Assembly (NCBI GenBank): GCA_019233415.1
Contig: JAFAMK010000057.1
Location: forward strand, 1 to 14,568
Source of the DNA: Vulcanimicrobiota bacterium
GTDB lineage: Bacteria > Vulcanimicrobiota > Vulcanimicrobiia > Vulcanimicrobiales > Vulcanimicrobiaceae
Direction: 5' to 3'
DNA length: 14,568 bases
Shown: in pieces, positions 7,812 to 12,297 of the stretch
Numbering within the stretch: the stretch's first letter is position 1
Layout of the letters: each line of letters starts with the position of its first letter
The notes under the pieces: model-generated
The model's input: the letters and a program-made list of their open reading frames with translations, nothing else
Database searches by the model: none
What the model was told of the DNA's origin: nothing
Program-made: the position numbers and the translations under genes

Positions 7812-8918
7812 TCAGTTCGCCTGGTAGGCGTGTTCGATGCCGACGATGAGGGCTTCGAGGAAGTCGTACGAGGGCGGATCGACGACGTCGATCAGCTCGT
7901 CGGGGACGTGCACGCCGTTCTTCTTCCAGAAGTCCTTCGTGTACGCGGTGTCCTGGATGCGGAAGCCGTGCTCGACCGCGAGGTGCTGCAGCACCGGGTC
8001 GTTGGTCAGCAGTTGCCCCAGCTTGTCGCCGTGGTCGCTGATCGGGACGAAGGTGTGCTTGGTGTAGATCGTCGGGCGCGGGTAGAGCAGCACTTTATCG
8101 CCGCTGCGGTCGTTCGGGTGCGCCAGCTCGTACTCGATGAACTGCGACTCGTAACACATCACGAGCGGCGCCTTGCCCATCCCGATCTCGAGGTAGTCCT
8201 CGAACGGTCCCGCCGACGACGACTCCTGATAGCCCTGGCGCAGGAAGATGCCGTCGATCTGAGGCTGTATGTGCGCGATCTGCTCGCGGTCGTTGACGAC
8301 CTGCGCGCCGTTGAGGACGTACGACGCGAGCGCGGCGTACATGACGCCCGAGTTCGACTTGCGCGGATCGGTCGACGAGATGAGAACCGACTTGTTGACG
8401 TCGTAGGCGCTCGACGCCTTGAAGTCGTGCCAGCGCTTGCCCTCGACCTCCGCGGCGATCAGCTTCGGCATGTCGACGATCATGTAGTGTCCCGCGTCGA
8501 GCTTGACGATCCCGTTCGCGACCAGAATCTGCGCGATCGTCTTCCACGACGCGACCGCCATCGGCGTGAAGAACGGAGTGTAGACGTCCTTCGCCTTGAC
8601 GATCGCCTTCAGGCGCTGCCCGGCCGGCGCGCCGGCGGGAAACGCGAAGTCGTAGCTCGTCAGGTCGGTGCGGTTCGCCATGTCGCGCGAGCCCGACGTC
8701 TCGATCTGCAGGTCGAAGCCGTTCTTGCGCAGTTCGTCGAGGACGCGCGGGTCGCGCAGGTATGCTTCCTTTTCCGAACCGACGAGCCCGCGCACGGTGA
8801 CGACCGCGCGCGCCGCGCGCTGCCGGCTCGCGTCGCGGCCGGAGAAGTAGACGGCGAATCCGACCGCCACGACGAGGACGATCAGCGCGAGGGGGCCGAG
8901 CACGCGTCGAGCGGTCAC
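7812..8918 (-). CDS. Membrane-anchored solute-binding-like protein
   Basis: This is the first gene of the minus-strand operon (368 residues). It starts at a GTG with GGAGGT about 10 bases upstream. An N-terminal hydrophobic stretch (about residues 7-25) preceded by Arg-Arg, with no lipobox or obvious cleavage site, suggests a signal anchor. The rest resembles a type 2 periplasmic-binding fold. The segment S-S-T-D-P-R-K-S-N-S-G-V near residue 190 parallels T-N-P-T-T-S-N-S-G-F in the VWA fusion encoded two genes downstream, so the two may be paralogous binding domains. The ligand cannot be read from sequence. The absence of an ABC permease or ATPase argues for sensing or assembly in place of uptake. 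Conserved context is TelA plus XpaC-like protein. Confidence 0.75.
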   Translation of the reverse strand: MTARRVLGPLALIVLVVAVGFAVYFSGRDASRQRAARAVVTVRGLVGSEKEAYLRDPRVLDELRKNGFDLQIETSGSRDMANRTDLTSYDFAFPAGAPAGQRLKAIVKAKDVYTPFFTPMAVASWKTIAQILVANGIVKLDAGHYMIVDMPKLIAAEVEGKRWHDFKASSAYDVNKSVLISSTDPRKSNSGVMYAALASYVLNGAQVVNDREQIAHIQPQIDGIFLRQGYQESSSAGPFEDYLEIGMGKAPLVMCYESQFIEYELAHPNDRSGDKVLLYPRPTIYTKHTFVPISDHGDKLGQLLTNDPVLQHLAVEHGFRIQDTAYTKDFWKKNGVHVPDELIDVVDPPSYDFLEALIVGIEHAYQAN

Positions 8919-9115
8919 GCTGGTCGATACCTCCGGGCGTCCACCATGTTGCAGCCGGTCGGCCGCTCTGCGGCACTACCCGCTTCTACGCTGCGAGCCC
9001 TCCGGGGTGTGCAGACGAACACAGTGGAGACGGGCGGACGCGGCGTGCGTTATCTCGGCCTGCGGCCAGGGGTAGAGTAGCTCGGCACGGCCGTTTCGCC
9101 GGGCGAGGAGTGAGC
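8919..9115. other. Divergent intergenic region between the TelA operon and the metalloprotease gene
   Basis: This 197-base gap separates two divergent starts and must hold both promoters. A possible -10 box for the rightward gene is TAGAGT at 9073-9078, but no convincing -35 is seen. For the leftward operon I find no clear sigma-70 boxes. AGGAG at 9106-9110 is the ribosome site of the rightward gene. No RNA gene or repeat is evident. Confidence 0.4.
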
Positions 9116-10132
9116 GTGCACGAGACAATGACTGACATCGCGTCGCACGACGGGACGGCGACGACGACGCAGACGCTTGGTGCGTCGGGAGTTCCGGTCG
9201 TCTCCGCGCACCCGCAATCGACGGTCCCGCCGCCGGCCGTCCCGGCGGGAACGACCATCGACGATCTCTTGAAACCGACGGGGAACACGAACGATCCCGA
9301 CTTCGTGCACCTCGGGAATCTGCGCATCGAAAAGAGCCACTTCGACGACTTCGCGGCCGCGCAGAAGTACCTGAGCAAAGACCCGGAAGCGATGAACGTG
9401 CTCTACGCGCTCGAGCACGCGCCGGATCGGCGCACGATCCGCTTCATCACCAACGGTCAAGACGGCTACATGCCGGATCCGAAGTTCGACGCGCAAGGGC
9501 ATCTGGTACCGTCGTCGGGGACGATCGACTGGGACCCGAAGGCCGCGCTGCAGGTGACGAACGGCACGACCGTCAGTCCGGCCCTGGCGCTGCTGCACGA
9601 AGAAGGGCATGCCTACCAGCACGCGACGAACGCGCAAGGCCTGCTGCTCGGGGCCCAAGACCGCAACAAACGCTTCGACAACGCCGAAGAACAGCGCAAC
9701 ATCACCGGCCTCGAGAACCGCGCGGCGACCGCGCTCGGCGAAGGCGTTCGCGGCGATCACACCGGCTTCACGTACCCGGTCAACGGCCCCACGAGCCGTA
9801 CGTCGATCGAGCCGCACCGCACCTATACGCCGGAGAACCTGCGCTCGCACATCGAGAACGACATCTTCAACCTGCAGGCGCACGGCTATCAGATCCCGCC
9901 GGCGCCGGCCGACGCCGCTGCGATCAAGGCCTGGGACGGGAAGGCGCACACCGGCACCTTCATCCAGATCGACAGCCACACGGCAGTACAGCACATCGGC
10001 CGCGGCCAATACCAGATCTACGACGTCGACCGCGACCTGCACGGCCACATGCCGACCGAGCTGCACAGCATCGAAGTCGATGCGAAGGGCGTCCAGCACG
10101 ACCCGCAGCAGCCGCAAACGCAAACCCGATGA
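9116..10132 (+). CDS. M91-like zinc metalloprotease (HExxH), effector-type
   Basis: I chose the GTG at 9116 because GAGGAG (9105-9110) lies 5 bases upstream; the GTG at 9110 overlaps that site. The 338-residue protein has H161-E-E-G-H165, an HExxH zinc motif in which the two His bind zinc and Glu162 is the expected catalytic base. A conserved-looking tail follows: E191-E-Q-R-N-I-T-G-L-E-N, then L-G-E and R-G-D-H. This order, and the preceding G-T-I-D-W-D-P strand, resembles peptidase family M91, whose known member NleD is an injected effector that cuts host kinases. There is no signal peptide; the first 60 residues are low-complexity (Thr, Pro). Residues about 275-325 may form a separate beta domain. 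It is coupled by ATGA to the next gene. Family assignment is from motif resemblance only, and the target is unknown. Confidence 0.7.
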   Translation: MHETMTDIASHDGTATTTQTLGASGVPVVSAHPQSTVPPPAVPAGTTIDDLLKPTGNTNDPDFVHLGNLRIEKSHFDDFAAAQKYLSKDPEAMNVLYALEHAPDRRTIRFITNGQDGYMPDPKFDAQGHLVPSSGTIDWDPKAALQVTNGTTVSPALALLHEEGHAYQHATNAQGLLLGAQDRNKRFDNAEEQRNITGLENRAATALGEGVRGDHTGFTYPVNGPTSRTSIEPHRTYTPENLRSHIENDIFNLQAHGYQIPPAPADAAAIKAWDGKAHTGTFIQIDSHTAVQHIGRGQYQIYDVDRDLHGHMPTELHSIEVDAKGVQHDPQQPQTQTR

Positions 10133-10626
10133 ACCGCGCCCGTATCATCTCCCGCCTGGGAGCGGCGCTCGTCGCCGTACCCGCACTCGCCAGCGCCAAG
10201 GAGCTCCGCATGACCAGTTCGCATCCGCTCGACGAGGTACTCGCGAAACGCAGCGCGGCGACGTCGCTCACGGTCTACCACGTCAGCGGTCTGCGTCAGA
10301 CGCTGACCGCGATTCGCCCGAGCGAGATCGAGACGTACCAGGGCGTCGAAAAGCACACCACCCAGGACGCGAAGACGGTCGCCGACGCGTTCGACGCGAT
10401 CGCGGCCGCACACCCTGACCGCACCGCGCAAGCCGCCGAGTACCGCTGGAAGCTCGTCTTCGAAGACACCACCGGAGCGCGCATCCTCGAACTCTACGCA
10501 ACCGCCTACGGCCCCTACCTCGGCATGCTCGACACCACACCGATCCGCTACACCAACGACCACCTCGTCCGCTGGCTCACCGAGACCTACGCCCCCTCAG
10601 AACTCCCGTCGCTCAAGAGCACGTAG
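10129..10626 (+). CDS. Small protein coupled to the metalloprotease; possible exported partner or immunity protein
   Basis: The ATG at 10129 overlaps the protease stop (ATGA) and gives 165 residues. These begin with a signal-peptide-like segment: basic Asn-Arg-Ala-Arg, a hydrophobic core and an A-S-A cleavage site after residue 23. A second in-frame ATG at 10210 has a near-ideal AAGGAG site 6 bases upstream and would give a 138-residue cytoplasmic protein lacking the signal. The body is alpha/beta, with R-W-K-L-V-F-E-D, R-I-L-E-L-Y-A and R-W-L-T-E-T-Y near the end. I do not recognise the family. The tight coupling to a predicted protease suggests a dedicated inhibitor, chaperone or immunity protein, but nothing in the sequence proves it. 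Which start is used decides the compartment. Confidence 0.75.
   Translation: MNRARIISRLGAALVAVPALASAKELRMTSSHPLDEVLAKRSAATSLTVYHVSGLRQTLTAIRPSEIETYQGVEKHTTQDAKTVADAFDAIAAAHPDRTAQAAEYRWKLVFEDTTGARILELYATAYGPYLGMLDTTPIRYTNDHLVRWLTETYAPSELPSLKST
10198..10212 (+). promoter_or_regulatory. Internal Shine-Dalgarno and ATG offering an alternative start
   Basis: AAGGAG at 10198-10203, then six bases, then an in-frame ATG at 10210-10212. It could produce a shorter cytoplasmic form of the small protein. It may also be chance, because AAG-GAG encodes the Lys-Glu that follows the predicted signal cleavage site. Confidence 0.4.
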
Positions 10627-10671
10627 AAAGCAAAGAGCCCGCGGCATCGTACCGCGGGCTCCGTGCAGAGG
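10627..10671 (-). terminator. Hairpin with T-rich minus-strand tail, copy 1
   Basis: A perfect 10-base-pair stem (10635-10644 with 10652-10661) closes a 7-base loop. Read on the minus strand it is followed by TTTGCTTTC, so it works best as a leftward terminator. On the plus strand no T-tract follows, although the hairpin begins just 8 bases after the stop of the small-protein gene and could stabilise that message's 3' end. Confidence 0.55.
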
Positions 10672-10733
10672 CTGGACCCAGTCGAAGGCATTCTGCGTGA
10701 TACTTGGCCTCGTTGTCAATCGCTCCCCCGCGG

Positions 10734-10783
10734 AAAAAAAGCGAAGAGCCCTCGGCGTTTTCACCGCGGGCTCCGTGCAGAGG
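10734..10783 (-). terminator. Rho-independent terminator, minus strand, copy 2
   Basis: The stem 10746-10755 with 10764-10773 has ten pairs with one mismatch and an 8-base loop. On the minus strand it is followed by TTCGC and seven T residues (10734-10740). It lies downstream of the tRNA-like element and is its likely terminator. The whole block repeats copy 1 at 10627-10671, including the flank CTCCGTGCAGAGG. Confidence 0.65.
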
Positions 10784-10815
10784 TCAAACCGTCAAAACCA
10801 CTCTACTGCACGGAG
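10771..10815. repeat. Inverted repeat B, 10-base arms
   Basis: CTCCGTGCAG at 10771-10780 is the exact reverse complement of CTGCACGGAG at 10806-10815. In a leftward transcript the second-transcribed arm shares three bases with the terminator stem, so pairing B would compete with termination. Confidence 0.7.
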
Positions 10816-10890
10816 GCCGCGTTGTAAACCCCTTTCGGGGTTTGGAGGCGGGGAGGATCAAACTCCCGAGGTCGAATTGACGGTTTGACC
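10782..10890. repeat. Inverted repeat A, 14-base arms
   Basis: GGTCAAACCGTCAA at 10782-10795 is the exact reverse complement of the bases at 10877-10890, 81 bases away. One arm lies inside the tRNA-like element. Arms A and B interleave, so both pairings together would form a pseudoknot. Confidence 0.75.
10826..10843. other. AAACCCC/GGGGTTT hairpin after the tRNA-like element
   Basis: A perfect 7-base-pair stem (10826-10832 with 10837-10843) with a 4-base loop directly follows the 3' side of the tRNA-like element on the minus strand. It may mark a processing or stabilising structure. No T-tract follows it in either direction. Confidence 0.5.
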
Positions 10891-10910
10891 ACTGCGCCAG
10901 CAGCGCCCCC
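10843..10910 (-). ncRNA. tRNA-like element (degenerate or truncated tRNA), minus strand
   Basis: On the minus strand GGGGGCG (10904-10910) pairs with CGCCTCC (10844-10850) as a 7-base-pair acceptor-like stem with one G-U, followed by an A at the discriminator position. Directly inside the 3' side is a perfect 5-base-pair T-arm with a 7-base loop TTTGATC, close to the tRNA consensus. The centre is too short for a standard tRNA (about 68 bases in total). A 4-base-pair CTGC/GCAG arm can stand for the D-arm, but the middle arm is only GGTC/GACC with a 13-base loop and no standard anticodon loop. No CCA is encoded. It could be a tRNA remnant, an integration scar, or a functional tRNA mimic. Confidence 0.5.
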
Positions 10911-10941
10911 GAGTATGGTGACACTAACGACCACCACACGC

Positions 10942-10947
10942 ATTGTA
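10942..10947 (-). promoter_or_regulatory. Possible -10 box for the tRNA-like element
   Basis: On the minus strand TACAAT lies 31 bases before the 5' end of the tRNA-like element, a typical distance for a short leader. The -35 region is T-rich but not consensus. This is a weak prediction. Confidence 0.3.
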
Positions 10948-10961
10948 CGGGCGTGACGCGC

Positions 10962-10992
10962 AAAGAAAATACCTAACTCGCGCGAGCGTTAG
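10962..10992 (-). terminator. Weak terminator after the endolysin gene
   Basis: The minus-strand bases from 10992 to 10973 can fold with CTAAC/GTTAG arms and a small bulged inner stem, overlapping the TAA stop. GTATTTTCTTT follows. The stem is short, so termination may be partial and transcription could run into the tRNA-like region. Confidence 0.35.
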
Positions 10993-11432
10993 GGCTTCAG
11001 GAATAGCGCGCGTTCTGCAGTGCGGCGGCGGACGAGGCCGGGGAGTGGGCCGTTTCCGCCGTTGACCCATTTGCCGAACTGTTCGGCGGCCCCGGTGAAG
11101 TCACCGGAGTTCACGAGCTTCAGCAACGTCGACTCTTGCAGCGCGCCGATTCCGACGTTGTATGCGAACGAGACGAGCGCGGAGAACTGGTTCGACGTGA
11201 GCGCGCGCGAGATCGAGTCGTTCACGCCTTTCTCGAAGCGTTCGAGGTCGCGCTTGAGAGCGGCGTCGGCTTGTGCTTGCGTCCAGGTTAGGCCCGGCTT
11301 CACTTCGGGGCCGGTGTGGCCGTAGCCGATCGTCCAGGGGTCGCCGCCGGTTCCCGGGTCGGGGTACGCGCGCAGTTCCAGGCCCTCGAACTCTTTGATC
11401 AGCGCTAGGCCCGCGGCGTTCATCTTCGGCAC
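10989..11432 (-). CDS. T4-type phage lysozyme / endolysin (glycoside hydrolase family 24)
   Basis: The GTG at 11432 is preceded by GGTGGTGA about 4 bases away and gives 147 residues; an in-frame ATG at 11480 would add 16 charged residues. Catalytic Glu16 lies in F-E-G-L, Asp25 nine residues later, and Thr34 in W-T-I-G-Y-G-H, matching the Glu-Asp-Thr triad of T4 and P21-type muramidases. It hydrolyses the N-acetylmuramic acid to N-acetylglucosamine bond of peptidoglycan. F-A-Y-N-V-G and R-R-x-x-E-R-x-L-F near the C-terminus are also family marks. There is no signal peptide or signal-anchor segment, so a holin or other release route would be needed, and none is seen. No other phage gene lies nearby. 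It may be a prophage relic or a domesticated lysozyme. Confidence 0.88.
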   Translation of the reverse strand: MPKMNAAGLALIKEFEGLELRAYPDPGTGGDPWTIGYGHTGPEVKPGLTWTQAQADAALKRDLERFEKGVNDSISRALTSNQFSALVSFAYNVGIGALQESTLLKLVNSGDFTGAAEQFGKWVNGGNGPLPGLVRRRTAERALFLKP

Positions 11433-11514
11433 GTTCTCACCACCCTTCTCGTCGCTGAGACGGCTTCTTGAGGCGGCCAAGGCCTCCTCGCCCCGGAAAT
11501 AGGAGCTTCCACCC

Positions 11515-11537
11515 GATTCTGAACAGCGTTCAGAATC
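11515..11537 (+). promoter_or_regulatory. TetR-family operator, perfect palindrome
   Basis: GATTCTGAAC, AGC, GTTCAGAATC: two exact 10-base arms around a 3-base centre. It ends 3 bases before the -35 box of the TetR gene. A near-copy of its central 15 bases precedes the efflux genes at 12264-12278, which marks it as the likely binding site of the TetR protein. It also lies upstream of the divergent endolysin gene and could affect it. Confidence 0.75.
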
Positions 11538-11540
11538 CTA

Positions 11541-11569
11541 TTGACAATCAGACTCCGGGACCGTACGAT
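11541..11569 (+). promoter_or_regulatory. Sigma-70-type promoter of the TetR gene
   Basis: A consensus TTGACA (11541-11546), a 17-base spacer and TACGAT (11564-11569). The expected transcription start is near 11576, only a few bases before the ATG at 11579, so the mRNA is probably leaderless or nearly so. No ribosome site precedes the ATG, in agreement. Confidence 0.7.
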
Positions 11570-11578
11570 GCCCTCGTC

Positions 11579-12235
11579 ATGGGGATTGCCGAGCGGAAGG
11601 AGCGTCAGCGGGCGGAGCTGCGAGAGCAGATTCTGGCGGCGGCGCGCCGGATCGTCACCGAGGAGGGCTTCGACGCGCTGACGATGCGCAAGATCGCCGA
11701 CGCGATCGAGTACTCGGCGGCGACGATCTACCTGTACTTCGAGAACCGTGAGGCGATCGGGCTGCAGCTCTGCCACGAGTCGTTCGAGCACCTCGTCTCC
11801 TACATGGCTCCCGCCGTGCAGGTCGCCGATCCGCTGGGACGGCTCTTGGCGATCGGGCGTTCGTACGCGCGTTTCGGGATCGAGAATCCCGCCGAGTACC
11901 GGCTGCTGTTCATGACCCACTCCTCGTTCTTGGAGGCGCTCTTCGCCGCCGAGCGCGAGCACCCGGACCCGGACGATCCGGGCGAGCGCGCGTTCCAGTT
12001 CGTCGTCGACGCCGTGCGCGTGGCGGGCGCCAGCGGAAAGCTCGCCACGGACGATCCCGAGCTCATCGCCGAGATGCTGTGGAGCGGCGTACACGGCGTC
12101 GTTTCGCTTGCGATCACCTGCAAGGCCGCACTGGTGTCCTCCGTCGAGGACCTCGCCGAGACGATGTGCCGGACCCTCGTGCGCGGCATCTCGGCGTCGG
12201 GCGACGTCACGCTCGGCTCGCGAAGCACGTCCTAG
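11579..12235 (+). CDS. TetR-family transcriptional regulator of the efflux operon
   Basis: The ATG at 11579 gives 218 residues. The N-terminal DNA-binding domain covers residues about 12-58, with a helix-turn-helix at 34-54 (L-T-M-R-K-I-A-D-A-I, then T-I-Y-L-Y-F). The C-terminal ligand domain has A-R-F-G-I-E-N-P-A-E-Y-R-L-L-F near 97-112 and W-S-G-V-H-G near 166, features of the WHG-type TetR C-terminal domain. Upstream frame extension to 11468 is rejected because it would run through the operator and promoter. It probably represses its own gene and the adaptor-pump genes through the two related operators, with release by a small-molecule ligand. The inducer is unknown. Confidence 0.88.
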   Translation: MGIAERKERQRAELREQILAAARRIVTEEGFDALTMRKIADAIEYSAATIYLYFENREAIGLQLCHESFEHLVSYMAPAVQVADPLGRLLAIGRSYARFGIENPAEYRLLFMTHSSFLEALFAAEREHPDPDDPGERAFQFVVDAVRVAGASGKLATDDPELIAEMLWSGVHGVVSLAITCKAALVSSVEDLAETMCRTLVRGISASGDVTLGSRSTS

Positions 12236-12252
12236 ACGTGCCTCGCTTTTTT
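12225..12252 (+). terminator. Terminator or attenuator at the end of the TetR gene
   Basis: A perfect 7-base-pair stem (12225-12231 with 12235-12241) has a 3-base loop containing the first two bases of the TAG stop codon. Five bases later comes a run of six T residues (12247-12252). It should separate the TetR transcript from the pump genes at least partly, unless a ribosome at the stop codon melts the hairpin. Confidence 0.6.
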
Positions 12253-12263
12253 CTGCCCATCCA

Positions 12264-12278
12264 CTAAACAGCGTTCAC
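12264..12278 (+). promoter_or_regulatory. Second TetR operator-like site before the efflux genes
   Basis: CTAAACAGCGTTCAC matches the centre of the upstream palindrome (CTGAACAGCGTTCAG) at 13 of 15 bases, including an 11-base identical run. It lies between the terminator and the GGAG ribosome site of the adaptor gene, where a bound repressor would block initiation. TAAACA inside it might be a -10 box; no -35 is clear. Confidence 0.65.
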
Positions 12279-12297
12279 CCACGGAGACCCGTTCGAC

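Noticed and set aside
7830..9080. 416-residue plus-strand frame opposite the anchored binding protein
   Set aside because: Arg/Val/Asp-rich shadow extending into the intergenic region; no domain signature.
9050..10123. 357-residue minus-strand frame opposite the metalloprotease
   Set aside because: Shadow; the plus strand carries the HExxH motif and a good ribosome site.
10627..10783. CRISPR array from the two similar repeats
   Set aside because: Only two copies, each an internal hairpin with a T-tract, and no cas genes.
10697..10888. 63-residue plus-strand frame in the repeat-rich gap
   Set aside because: Covers the terminator, inverted repeats and tRNA-like element; no ribosome site and no protein-like composition.
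10771..10910. tmRNA or permuted tmRNA
   Set aside because: The GGGGGCG/CGCCTCC ends and nearby pseudoknot brought tmRNA to mind, but there is no tag reading frame between the halves and the element is only about 68 bases.
11468..11578. N-terminal extension of the TetR gene
   Set aside because: The extension would translate the operator and promoter; the normal TetR start lies at 11579.
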